Positions 31,843 to 43,612 of a DNA stretch of 64,000 bases are shown piece after piece. Below the pieces are notes generated by a model that saw nothing but the letters and a program-made list of their open reading frames with translations, had not been told where the DNA came from and ran no database searches. The translations under genes and the position numbers were made by a program. Each line of letters starts with the position of its first letter. The first letter of the stretch is position 1. The stretch is from contig OU612066.1 of the NCBI GenBank assembly GCA_914767715.1, positions 38,476,283 to 38,540,282 on the forward strand. Reading direction: 5' to 3'. The stretch comes from Membranipora membranacea (Eukaryota; Bryozoa; Gymnolaemata; Cheilostomatida; Membraniporidae).

Positions 31843-33894
31843 CACCAAAGCGGGATGACATTAAACAAAGAGAAGTGTGTATTCGGAGTTCAGGAAGTGA
31901 AATTCCTGGGGCACATGCTGACTAAGAAAGGTATAGGGGTTGATCCGGAGAAGGAGAGGGCCATCCGCGAGATGCCGGCACCGACTGATAGGAAGGGGTT
32001 GCAGAGATTTTTAGCTATGGTGAACTACTTGGGTAGATTCAGCCCTCTCATATCAGAAGTAGAGGTGCCTCTGAGAGAATTAAACAGGAAAAAGAATGAT
32101 TGGGTATGGCTAGAGATACATCAGAAGAGTTCTGATAAGGTTAAGGAGCTGATTACATCTTCTTCGTTGTTGGCTTTGTTTGACTACAATAAAAGTCACA
32201 GGGTAACAGCTGACGCAAGTTGTCACTTTCTGGGGGCAGCGCTGTTACAGGATCAGGGAGATGGAGAATGGAAACCAGTGGCTTACGCCTCTAGGAAGCT
32301 CACAGATGCTGAAAAGAGATATGGTCAAATTGAGAAGGAAGCCCTGGCGATCACATGGGCATGTGAAAAATTCGACTTTTATCTAGTTGGAAGACATTTT
32401 GAAGTAGAGACAGACCACAAGCCATTGATTCCTCTGCTTGGGTCTAAGGATTTGTCAGAGTTGCCGCTGAGGATTCAACGATTTAAGATGAGACTTATGA
32501 GATATGACTATAAAATTTTCCATACACCTGGGAGTAAAATGTTTATTGCTGATTTGCTCTCAAGGCCACCGACCGAACAAGAAGTAGCTAGGATAGCAAG
32601 GGTGGAAATGCACATTAGGACTTTGATATCTGCGGAAGGAGATGCGTTGGTGGAAGAGATAAAGAGACATGCCAAAGTAGATGACGATTATCAGGTGATT
32701 TTGAAGGCTATGAAAGAGGGGTGGCCAAGAACAGTAAAGGGAGAGCTGAAGAAGGTGAAGGGCAACATGGATCTTCTGAGTGAGAAGGACGGCCTAATTG
32801 TGATGAACTCCAGACTGTACATTCCTACAGCGATGCGCGAGAACATGCTGCTGCGCTTACATTCCGGTCACCAGGGTATGGTAAAAACGTATCGCAGGAG
32901 TCAAGACTCGGTGTGGTGGCCGTCTATAAGAAAGGAGATCATTGAGATGGTAGAAGAATGCCCGAAATGTATTAAATTTAGACGAGTGAGGAGTCTTCCA
33001 TTACACCAAACGGAGCTGCCAGAAGCTCCGTGGAGTCACGTAGCTTCGGATTTGTTTGAGTTTAGAGGGAAGGTTTATGCTTTGTTTGTTGACTACTACT
33101 CCCGGTGGATTGAAGTTGTAGGGATGAGTGGACAAACAGGGGCGGAATTGGCCAAGAAGTTCAGACCAGTTATTGCGAGGTATGGAGCCCCAGATAGGAT
33201 AAGGACGGATAATGGCCCTTGTTATGTTTCTAAAGAGTGGAGAGATTTGATGGAAGAATACAGCGTGATCCATGTTACTAGTAGCCCACATCATCATGAG
33301 GCTAACGGTCTGGCAGAGAGGAGTGTGGAGACTATTAAAGGACTTTGGAATAAGGGAGAAGATAAGAATAAGGCCCTGATGGCATATCGTACCACCCCAC
33401 TAGAGAGCAGCTGCAGACCAGACGAGCTTCTATTAGGCAGGAGGATGCGGAACGAATTACCTATCCAGCATCAGAAGGCATGTGATACTGAGGGCTTTAG
33501 AAAACGAGACACTACTTTAAGGGAGAGACAGAAGAGGAATTTTGACAAATCGAGGAGAGCTTCAGATTTCGCAGATTTACAAGAGGCTCAGACAGTATGG
33601 GTTAAAATTAGTCACGCAGACAAAGGCAAGAGAGGCATTGTGAAATACAAGGCCGAAGAGCCCGATAGCTATTGGATTGAGACAGACAAAAGACTTGTGA
33701 GAAGGACTAGGAAACATTTACGAATATTGCCGAAGGATGACATAGAAGGTGGTGAGGAGAGTCCAGCAGATGAGGACGACAACCGAGATCAAGGGAGAAT
33801 AGAGACAGAACGAAACATCCAGCCAAGTGCCCTTAGGCCACCAAGTACAAGAAACGCTAAGAAGGTCAAAAACCCTTATTATGTGTGGTACTAG
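31843..33894 (+). pseudogene. 5'-truncated Ty3/gypsy pol (element C): RT C-terminus, RNase H, integrase
   Basis: A 679-codon open frame from 31855. It starts after the RT catalytic MDD (NKEKCVFGVQEVKFLGHM) and runs through RNase H (VTADASCHFLGAALL, ETDHKPLIPLLG, IADLLSRPP). Integrase follows, with HSGHQGMVKTYRRS plus CPKC (HHCC), core aspartates in VASDLFEF and IRTDNGPC, and glutamate in ANGLAERSVETI. gag, protease and the RT palm are missing. The left boundary is near 31843, where the frame meets a stop. The remaining frame is free of stops, so truncation was probably recent. Its pol is closer to element B than to element A by motif wording. Confidence 0.92.
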
Positions 33895-34595
33895 AATCAT
33901 TTACGTTGAGAGGGAGGAATAGCAGAAGGAGTATTAGACAGGAATGGAATAGATAGTAAGGGAACAGGTCAGTTAGGGACATGAGAGAGAGTGCGTAGTA
34001 TTAGCCAGGAAGGAAAGAAGAGTGCGTAGTATTAGCCAGGAAGGATAAAAGAGTGCATAGTATTAGCCAGGAAGGATATACAAGTAAGAAGAATACTAGA
34101 ATCAAGGTCTAAGGGATATTAGACAGGAACACTTATACACTATATAGATTTCTATCGGTTATATTACCCACAACAAGGACTATCAATAACAATATAGAAA
34201 GAGAGGAGGATGTAGTGCAAGGTATAATAGACTGCAGGTAGTAAATAGGGAAAGACAGATAAGAGTGCTGCGTAAGAACTCAGGCTACATCCGGGAATGC
34301 GCAGAAAAGAGGCATTAATAATCACGCTGGCTTAGAGGGGGGAAGAGAATGAGAGAAGACAAAGGAGTTGTACCAATACTGGACACCTCAGCATATCTCA
34401 TGTAAGTTGAATACACTACAGTTAGCTCATCAAATTTGATCTTGCTTTTGTTTACATGTTACCATGGAATTGTTTTTATATTCCTACGCCCTGCGCACTT
34501 TGGTCACTGACTAAGCAAATTTACAATAAAATTCATCTGAAGTCTTTCAGCTGAATTCTGCTCTTTCTCTGCTTGTTTCACCTTAGTGGCTAAAC
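33895..34595 (+). other. 3' non-coding part of element C with possible 3' LTR
   Basis: Three copies of a unit of about 31 bases (gagtgcgtagtattagccag...) lie at 33989-34078. A purine tract (agagaggagga) ends at 34210 and is followed by TGTAGTGC, which could be the start of a 3' LTR running to roughly 34580 and containing AATAAA near 34525. No second LTR copy exists in the window to prove this. Confidence 0.4.
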
Positions 34596-35470
34596 ATGGG
34601 TAATTCTAAAAATGCCAGAAATCGTAATATATCCAGAGGAAGTCTGACAAAGAAGAGATTCAATCCTAAAATGAATAAAAAAAAGCTTTCACTGTTGTTG
34701 GTAAGTTTCTGAAAGTTTCCACTACTTAGTCTACCTACTACTAGCGCTAGTCCCACTCTTTCTAGACCTTGTCTAGACTAAGACCAAGGAGTTGCTAGTT
34801 ATGTGTGATTAGCCTCACAGGCACTATTATTCACGCAATATACTTCTTCTCACACACTCAGCCCATGGTAGTAAGTAACTGAAAGGCCTTGAATGAATTG
34901 GGGACTCTAGAACTTCTTAGATTAGAACTTTTATTGACAAACTATATACCATTGTACTTGTTGTTCTACGCTAACTATACTGCCAATTCTATCTTATGCA
35001 ATTCAAGTCATACTAAAATTAAGGAGCCTCAATAGTGTTGTACAAACAAAGGAGTTACAGTGTTCTCCTTGGCACAATTGTATTCATTGCATGAAATTGC
35101 ATCCAATCTCTGTTGTAAGTGTGTTGATAACAGCATTGGTATGTCCACCAGATATCATAACCATTATCATAATACTTGGGTGTGTCATTTTAGATCAATG
35201 AAAATCCGCCAACAACTTCAGCAGCAACAGCAGTTGTTAGTGAAGATCAGGAGCAGCTGGTGGTCACACCCTCATCATCTAGTACAAGTGTGTGTACAGC
35301 TATGTTGAAATGCGATACAGAACCGATGGATGATGAAGCCGAGAACTGCAGTATGGGTAAGTCTCTTTGCAGTAGCTGGCATATATATCTTTTCATGTAG
35401 CTCTGATGTGCTGCACTCACAACTGTACTATTTGTCTGACCAATAATTACACCTTCTAAATCACGTATAT

Positions 35471-35543
35471 CACAAAGCAGGGTGGTTCAAATCCACTGAG
35501 TCTGCCACCGCATTGGCGCGGCCCGCTAAATAAAATGCAGTAA
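35471..35543. repeat. Dispersed repeat with tRNA T-arm-like core (copy 1)
   Basis: Shares cacaaagcagggtggttcaa and a GC-rich hairpin-like tail (gccaccgcattggcgcggcc) with 40538-40610. A third partial copy is at 35612-35640. GGTTCAAATCC matches a pol III B box, so a SINE-derived origin is likely. The copies lie within or near the Mutator-like gene. Confidence 0.6.
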
Positions 35544-38220
35544 ACAAAACTCAAGCGATATTCTGCATCGATCCCTATCATATCAATGTCACTTCTTTCC
35601 AATCCCTCAGATCTCAAAGCAGGGTGGTTCAAATCCACTTTAGCGTAGTAAACTAACACTCTGAAGACTCTGAATCCCTTTCCTCATATCAATATCACTC
35701 CAACTACGATACATCTCACTACTTGCATGAAGTCATTAATTTGGCCAAGTTTTTTAAATTCCTTGTAATGCTGCAATATATCTCGCTACTTGTAGTTGCT
35801 CTGTATGTAAGCCTAAATTCAGTATCACTCTGCACAAGTGTCTTTTTTGGTATGCAGATCTTTCATGATTTTATCTACATAATATGATACCCAATAGGAA
35901 TGGATGGCAATATCATAATCAGCAGGCAAGGTCTGCTCCAGATGCTAAACTCGATCGCAGAGCACTTTCAGGTTTCTGGCAGCCACAGTTTACTAGAATT
36001 GACCTCCAAGGAGAAAGGATACTCGTTCGAGCACAAAGTTGAGTGCGTATGTGGCTGGATGACAACAACTAATAAACTTGTAAGTCAACCAAATTTTTAC
36101 AAAGTTTTGTAAACCTTCTTCAATAATAATATGGTGAGATCTCAATATGCCTATAAACTTGATAGAAAAGGAAAGCAATAGAGGTGTTACTTGGCTCTTC
36201 AATAACATGGATTCAAGGATTAACTGTGCATATATTGTCTTCTCTTTCATCAGGTTAAGACAACTCAACCTGGATTATTGTACTCATTTTCATGTGGGAT
36301 CATATCCTTTTCTTCTATTATTCTGGGTTCCTCGGTTATTGTAGAATCTACAGAAAGAGGCTGTCATCGGGGCGATATCAGCAGGTGTTGGGGCAAGACC
36401 TTTTAACAAGCTCATGGCAAACATGAATTTACCCAGTAAGTTACACAGATTATTTGAATGACTATGAACGTTAACGTACAACTATTAACGTATAAGATTT
36501 AGCGTTTAAATTCTTTTAACTAATACAATTATCTAGTCTAGAACCCAATTACTGATCAATTTAATGCCTATTTCTTAGGTTACGGTAACATTCATGTTAT
36601 TTCTTCTAGCATATCGGCCTAATAGCTTCAGTGCTGAAGAAAAAACAGCTGGTAGGTCTATCGAGGCAGAATGGCTAGTGGAATCTAAAGCTGCTCATGA
36701 GGCTGAAAAAGAAATAGCAAGAAAGAAAGGGCGATTTTTTTCATGGACTGCCGTGGATCAGGGTGATAGTGGATGCAGGCTGGCAGAAACAATCCCATGG
36801 CCACAATTACACGTCGTCGTCAGGTTAGTAAAAGTGTATAAGTATGCAATGAAAATAAAAGGCAAAAATTATTCAAAATCTTATTTATGCTTGCAAGGTT
36901 TACCTTATTTCATTTGTTTCAAGTGTGATCCTATTTTTCTGAAATGCTGATAGAGTTACTTGATGAGTCTCTGAAATTTGTTTAATATACAAGTACATCT
37001 TATAATAATCTTGAGAGGACAACTATAATTGATTATGTTATTGTTACAGGTGTAGCTGTCATTATCGGAAGCGAGACGAATAAGGTACTACAGGTGATAC
37101 CGAAGAACAGTTCGTGCCAAATATGCACGGTAAGCCCCAACAAATTACATGAATGCCACAAAAATCACCAAGGAAGCTCAGGGAGCATGGAGTCTAAGGG
37201 ATTGGTGGAAGGATTTGAGAAGGCGATGACAGCTCATCAATGTTACTATCTAGAATATGTTGGCGATGGTGACTCCACGGTAGCAGACAGCATCATTTGT
37301 AATGTGAGCTCAAATTATTTCTTCTAATCCTTACCGAATCAAACCTGTTCATCTCAAACACTCCGGCCAAGCCCCTCCTCCAATGATTGATTGATAGATT
37401 GTATTTCTATCACTAACATAACATGATATATGTTGTGAAAAAAGGTGTTAAATACTGAATTTACCCATTATCCATAGTGTATGACTAGTTGAGGTTGAAT
37501 TTCTGATGGTATGATTCAAACATATGTATATATATGCATATTTAATTTACCATATAATTAATGTCTTTACTTTTACTTTGTCATTGACTTCATTGTTATT
37601 GTTATTGTTATTATATGTTTAAGGTTTCCTATGGTACTAGCGTACGAAAGATACCTTGCAGCAACCACGCAGCAAAGAATGTAAGAAAACATCTAGAAGA
37701 ATTGAGAAAAACAGATAGACTACTAACGAAAGAGCATGTTACAAAGGTAATATATAGTGTAAAACATGTTCTAAACATGCATCTACCTGAAGAACAGACC
37801 CGAGTAGCTATACTGAACACCATCAATCATGTAGGGGGAGACCACTCATCGTGTTCACCTGAGTGGAAATGCAAGCATGCTGGGACAGAGGGGGTGCTCC
37901 CGTGGTCTTTGGAGACATACAACAAGATAAAGGTGAAATATTATTATCTACCTGAAATGCAGGAAGGCTGTGTCAGATAAGCTGTAAAACCTTAACTTTA
38001 CACCTTTCATAAAATAAGCTTACTAAATGCATTATCATCGGATTTTTTCCAACTCTTCTACAATATCTACCCTATAGTAGTTTGGTTTTCGCGGCATTTA
38101 GGATTCGCTTTTCACGTTTTTGCCCAGTTTGCGAAATTTAGTGTATCTTAAATTAAACTCACTCACCATAGTTTCATAAACAATGTACAATTATACAGGA
38201 ATACACCTTATCCAAGAATG

Positions 38221-38314
38221 CAAGCTAGCGTGGTGTAGTGGTCTCAGTGCCTGCCTTGCAATCAGATGGAGATTTATGCCCTGGGTTCGAATCCCAGCTT
38301 GGACATTTTTTTTT
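38221..38314 (+). other. tRNA-like sequence / SINE head with A box, B box and T-run terminator
   Basis: A-box-like TGGTGTAGTGG, B box GGTTCGAATCC inside a perfect five-pair T-stem (CTGGG/CCCAG), and a T run straight after. The acceptor and anticodon stems do not pair properly, so a functional tRNA is unlikely. It lies in an intron of the Mutator-like gene. Confidence 0.5.
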
Positions 38315-40251
38315 AATTTTCACAAGTAAGCCTACTAGCGAAATTTAGTACTAGTGAAATTTAGTACCAGGTCCAGATCCAGGTCCGAAATTAAACTCTA
38401 GCTAAATTAAACTCCTATAGGGTAATTATTTCAATCCGAAAACACCATTATTCATTCCAAAGTTTCAGGAATCTACCAGGTCAAGTTGTGGGATTCATAT
38501 GTTACGACTAAAATTCATATTCCAGCTGATACTCCAGAGGATGGCTGACATTCCATATATAGCTGAAAATATGACGAGTAATGCAGCTGAAACCTACATG
38601 AACATCCGGCGCGTCATGGACGGAAACAAACACACTGACAGAGGAAAATCTGGATCTTGGTCAGCAAGGTGTCACGGTATGTTTTGTTATCAAAATTATT
38701 GGAGTAACAAACTATCAATAGAGCTACGTGTATTTCCACTTATATGTTGCAATTAGTTATTTTTGTGACAATGATGTTGCGTTGAAGGACTGTTTCTCTG
38801 TATTATAGCTGCAGCACTTCGCTAGAATGATGGCCCTAAGTGGAGTGGAAGATTTCTTACTCACTGTGTTAATTCAGAAAAGCTTTTTGATCAGGAGGAA
38901 AGGCAGGTGGCCTATAATAGAACAAAATCAAAGACGTCAGAATCAAAAGGCAACAGAAGTAAAAAACGACTGCCTAAATCAGCTGTTGGTGAGTCCCACA
39001 TAATCATGACACTTCATATTTCCACAAGCCTTTCAACTTGTCTCAAAATCACATAGCAAATGTCTGTTAGTCTACCTTAAAACATCAGAGTCACCCTCTA
39101 ACGCATATTCTAAACGCACACCCATTCACTTACTTGCTCTACCTCATGCTGTACACATTTTATCTATATCGCAGAGCTCAATTGTCAAAGGCTAATAATA
39201 CCTTGCTAGCTTCTCTTTTCTGCTGAGCACATCTATCTGACATGCTTGATCAGTTTGCAACAAATATTATATATCATAATACTGGGAAGCATCCCCTTTT
39301 TATCTGTTGTCTTCTCTTTTTGCGGAGGAACACGATTCCCATTCAAGCCTTCTAATCTGAATTATTTTGCACATTGCACGCTTGCTGTTTGCTTGCTTAT
39401 ACTAACTATAATTTCTGAGACGCTTGATATGAATGCTTTTAAAGATGATGTATATGGTCAAGTGGCAGCTCGAGATGCTGATATAAAGCAGGATAAGCTC
39501 GGGGAGCTGATGACTGAATTTTTACTGACAATGCCTTCTTCCATCAGCGCGGAGCAAGGCACTCCACAATGGAAAGTGGCTAGAAGAATGAGACTCACTG
39601 CGAGCAACTATGGACAGATATGTAAAATGAGATCAAAGACCTCTCCTAAAAATACAATTCAAAACCTGCTATATCCATCCATTACAGGGAATGCTGCTAC
39701 AGCATATGGGCTCAGAGAAGAGCCTGAGACTGAAAAAATGTTTGTAGATTGGTTAAAAATCAATGGCTGTGACGAGATTTCTGTAAGCCATCCCGGGTTA
39801 GTTTTGTTACCCGATGAGAATGTTTTCGGGGCCTCTCCTGATGGTATATTCTGCTGTCAGCCAAGTAAAGCCAGTATACCATCATCTTTTGTGGTTGAAT
39901 ACAAAAACCCAAAAAAACTGGCTGACGCTGGGCTGACAGTAGATGATGCTATCAGGACTAAAGTAAAGGATTTTCCTGGGTTTAGATGAGAATGGTAACT
40001 ATGCTCTCAAAACTTCCCATTCCTTCTACTACCAGGTACAAGGTGTGATGGCTGCCAATGAGCTTCCGAATGCAGCCTTTGTAATTAGAGGAGCCAAGCT
40101 CAGTATGGCTGTTGTATGGATCACTTTTGATAAACATTTCTTTCTTACTCATATTTTACCAAAGCTCAGACGATTCTACTATCAAGCTATACTGCCAGAA
40201 TTGGCTTATCCACTTATGTCTATTTCATGGTGCTCGACCATATTATGTTGA

Positions 40252-42047
40252 GTGGAATTATAAGTAGATTTTTTTTCACTCATGCAATCAAGCAACACTC
40301 CTTATTTCTGATTTTTTTCAGTTTTTTTTCTGTCATTCCTTTGTATTCTTTTCTAACACTCTGCATGGCACTCGTCCTCACATCCTCTCAACTCTACCAG
40401 AAAATATAATGCACTTGGCTGCAACCTTGAACCTCAATAGTCTTCATCAATCATGCTTTTGTTCTCTTCGCCATCAGCAACCACATGTATATCAACAGCT
40501 CCCTAAACAATAATTTGAGCATGCTCTGTCTTTATTTCACAAAGCAGGGTGGTTCAACTCCACTGAGACTGCCACCGCGATGGCGCGGCCTGCTAAATAA
40601 ACTGCAGTGAACTGTCTAACTATCAACATTCTTGATCACGTCAATCGCAATCATACTTAGAATTACTCTCAGCTGCTTACCTACCTACCTAAGCATCTGC
40701 ATAATTATCATGTTAGTCTGTTAGCTAAACAAACACAGTGCAAACCATGAACCTCCGTTAAGTGCCACCCAACAGATCCTTATCAAAAGTGGTAAGTTAG
40801 CATGAGTGTAAATGATGATAACCTCAAATCAATACAACATGACGTATAAAGGGACTATTTGTTTTGATGTTATTGATACATCCAAAACGTTGTGAGGCGT
40901 CTGAGCCAGGAGACATAACGTCATCTGACTATCATAGGAAACATTGGAGACTCTGCACATTTTGTCTCTCAAATTGTGAATCTGTTGTTATAGTTACCTG
41001 ATAAAATGTTAGACGAAATTTTTAACATCTCATATTGGTCGCATATCAATTTAGGCCACGTCAGTGAAAGAATTTTGTTGATCCGATAAACGGTGTGGAT
41101 TTCAGATCGTAAAGCGATAAATGACCTTAATATGTTATTCTATCATAAATCCCAAAACTGTAAAATCGAGTTATCATCAACAATGAAAAAAATCTAGAGA
41201 TTATCTCCATAATGATCAATATTGTGAACAAGTTTTCTAAGTAAACTCCACCATACCCTCGCCGGAGGGGGGGGGGGGTAAAAGTCTGGGGGGCTCAGAC
41301 TACCGTTCCCCACACATTCCCTCTTCATATATCATGATAAGCTGAATACAATTTTGTGTGTATTCCATGGACATATTTTCCTGTTTTATTCAGTTAGTAA
41401 GTATGAATATTTACGTATTACTATTATTAGATAATGTACTCAAACGAGTAAAATTAACTATTAATTATGTAAATTCATGTGTTTACTGACTTGATTCTCT
41501 TTCAAACAGCATTTCAGCGAAATCAGTCTGCCATACAGTACATCTGCACTCATTGGTTTTATTTGAAATAGCCAAAATGATAAGTTATGTTGTGCTCATT
41601 TGGCTCTTGAATGTGATCACCATTATAGAGTCAAGTGTCTGAAGTTGATGCTGTCAATTTGTGGTATTATATAAGACAATCTGAGTTCATTGGGCAGACT
41701 ATATTATAACTATTTTATCCTGAATGACTGTGTACTTTGCTTCCTGTGTAATCTAACAAAAATATTTATATTACGTGAATATTTAATTTTTATCTTGAAT
41801 TTTCAAATATATTAATTATTGATAGCCTCTAATCTGAAGATTACCTTCCTAGTAATCAATAAAGTAAACAGATTTACTCAGTAAACTCATCCTGGTTCTC
41901 AAGTGATGGTCGTATGTGTAAAAAGAATGTTAATAAAGCAACTAAATCTGGCCAAGTCTACTTCATCTGTGCAATATAACCAGTTGTACATACCCTGCTC
42001 AGCTCTTGATCATGACACTTGTGTAGAGGATATCTTGACTAGGAAAC
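40252..42047. other. Intergenic region upstream of the Cys-loop receptor gene
   Basis: Contains a copy of the tRNA-like dispersed repeat at 40538-40610 and a G run near 41264-41277. The rest is AT-rich with no coding signal. The last few hundred bases probably include the receptor promoter, but I cannot identify specific elements. Confidence 0.4.
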
Positions 42048-43436
42048 ATGACAGGAGGTTTGGGTGATGTTTCTTCGGTGCTACTGATCTTGCTGCTTGC
42101 TGGAAACTCAAGGAGTAGTGAAATACACTCCAAGCTGCTAGATGATGTTCTGATGGGTTACGACAAGCGTGTCAAATCTGCTGACAATAATACACTGCAA
42201 GTTGTATTCAAATCTGCAATCATGCAGATTATCGACATTGATGAGAAGAATCAAATTATTGACAGTATCTTGTGGAATGAGGTTGAATGGTATGACAGGC
42301 GCCTAGCCTGGGATCCACTGTTGTACGGGGGAATAGAACAGATAAATTTACCATTTGACTCCATATGGCATCCTGATGTTGAATTGAACAACAATTTAGA
42401 CTTGGCGCTATCTCTGCAGAGTTTTTACCCCCTACCCGTGGTGATCTCTTATATTGGCGAGGTGAAGTGGGCGTATATGGTCAACTATAAGAGCTCATGT
42501 ACAATGAACCTGATGTATTTTCCGTTCGATATTCAGGACTGTGTATTACAGTACACATCATATCAATACATAGAATCAGAATTGAATCTCACTCTGCATC
42601 ACCGCGGATTCGACGGTGACTTTTATGTGGACAGCAGTGAATTCGAACTGCTCAGTCTGTCAGCAGCCAAGGAAGTCAGCGATGGTGGTATGATCTTACT
42701 AGATTTCCACATGGTACTCCAGAGAAGACCAATGTTTTATATTATGAACATGGTTCTGCCATGCTGTCTCATCAGCTTTGTAGCGATGTTTAGTTTCTGT
42801 ATTCCTGCTCAGTCAGGTGAGAAGACAGGTCTCGGTATCACTGTCCTTCTCTCTATGAGTGTGTTTCTCCTTATTCTCAGCGATCAGATGCCTCCAACAT
42901 CTAACTTCCCCTTGATTGGTATTTATTATTTTGGCATTATTCTTATGATAACTATCTCAACGGGGCTATCTGTCGTAGTACTGGCGTTTCATCACAACGG
43001 TGAGATAAGTCAGCAAGAGGTGCCAAGATGGCTGAGACTATTATGCTTTGGTAGGCTGTCAGTATTACTTTGTGTTCACTCTAACTATGATCAGTACGAG
43101 ACAGACTATTACGGTAACAAAAAGCACCTCGCTCATAACAAAGTAGCACCGACCATCAGTGAGGACCAGCAATCTAACTGCAATCATATTGAGAAGGATG
43201 GTCTTGTGAGTCTTGGGAAGGAAGACTCCATACAGAATAAAACCCTGGATGATATTCTAAATATACTGCGACAGCTGGCAGATAAGAACGAGAAAGAGGA
43301 ACGCCAGGTGAGCGTAACGACTGAATGGAGACAGGCAGCTCTTGTTATAGACCGACTTCTATTGGTCATATTTTTGGTCATCAGTATCACCTTTACACTT
43401 GTCATGATCATGTCAGCAGCAGGCAACGGGCACTAA
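42048..43436 (+). CDS. Cys-loop ligand-gated ion channel subunit, nicotinic-receptor-like (non-alpha)
   Basis: An intronless 462-residue frame with a Met start. Signal peptide near residues 1-22. Extracellular ligand-binding domain with a loop D tryptophan region (WNEVEWYDRRLAWDP), loop A SIWHPDVE and the 13-residue Cys loop C151-C165 (CTMNLMYFPFDIQDC). Four membrane helices: M1 about 229-252, M2 259-278, M3 288-313, M4 431-455. GEK before M2 (Glu258) predicts cation selectivity, with a 9' leucine gate. The M3-M4 loop is about 115 residues. The vicinal Cys pair of alpha subunits is absent in loop C, and the loop B Trp of acetylcholine receptors is Tyr (QYTSYQY), so the ligand may not be acetylcholine. 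It would act as a pentamer in the plasma membrane, as homomer or partner subunit. Lack of introns suggests an ancient retrocopy or a lineage of intronless receptors. Confidence 0.93.
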   Translation: MTGGLGDVSSVLLILLLAGNSRSSEIHSKLLDDVLMGYDKRVKSADNNTLQVVFKSAIMQIIDIDEKNQIIDSILWNEVEWYDRRLAWDPLLYGGIEQINLPFDSIWHPDVELNNNLDLALSLQSFYPLPVVISYIGEVKWAYMVNYKSSCTMNLMYFPFDIQDCVLQYTSYQYIESELNLTLHHRGFDGDFYVDSSEFELLSLSAAKEVSDGGMILLDFHMVLQRRPMFYIMNMVLPCCLISFVAMFSFCIPAQSGEKTGLGITVLLSMSVFLLILSDQMPPTSNFPLIGIYYFGIILMITISTGLSVVVLAFHHNGEISQQEVPRWLRLLCFGRLSVLLCVHSNYDQYETDYYGNKKHLAHNKVAPTISEDQQSNCNHIEKDGLVSLGKEDSIQNKTLDDILNILRQLADKNEKEERQVSVTTEWRQAALVIDRLLLVIFLVISITFTLVMIMSAAGNGH

Positions 43437-43441
43437 TGTGC

Positions 43442-43612
43442 TTCTTGATATTGTATTGCATTGTGTATTTCATTGTGTATTGCATTGTGTATTGCATTGC
43501 ATATTGCATTGCGTATTGCATTGTATATTGTATTGCGTATTGCATTGTATTTTATGGTATTGTAATACATTGTTTTGCATTATTGTATTGAATTGAATTA
43601 TATTGCAAAGTG
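43442..43612. repeat. Degenerate ATTGTATTGC minisatellite after the receptor stop codon
   Basis: About fifteen variants of a 10-base unit (tattgcattg, tattgtattg, cattgtgtat) begin six bases after the stop, so they would form most of the proximal 3' UTR. Confidence 0.85.

Larger units (their letters stand above)
34596..40251 (+). pseudogene. Mutator-like transposase fused to YqaJ-type exonuclease, decayed copy
   Basis: Exons: 34596-34700, 35194-35356, 35898-36079, 36345-36435, 36610-36823, 37050-37303, 37624-37932, 38526-38676, 38809-38988, about 39328-40251. A basic start (MGNSKNARNRNISRG) leads into the Mutator-type transposase domain of invertebrates: IGAISAGVGARPFNKLM, VDAGWQKQSHGHNYTSSS, CHKNHQGSSGSMESKG and GDGDS. 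The last exon carries a lambda-exonuclease/YqaJ nuclease: QGTPQWKVARRMRLTASN, FGASPDGIF, VVEYKNP (acidic/Lys catalytic set) and FYYQVQG. Three breaks are seen: a frame change at the T run 36735-36741, TAG at 38823-38825 and a frame change at a T run near 39973-39976. The YqaJ exon start is tentative, since its first 60 residues are hydrophobic and unlike the family. No terminal inverted repeats were found. Confidence 0.85.

Noticed and set aside
35060-35308. Plus-strand frame with a glutamine run
   Set aside because: Wrong frame across the second exon of the Mutator-like gene.
38221-38305. Functional tRNA gene (TGC anticodon)
   Set aside because: Acceptor and anticodon stems do not pair; only the T-arm and pol III boxes are sound.
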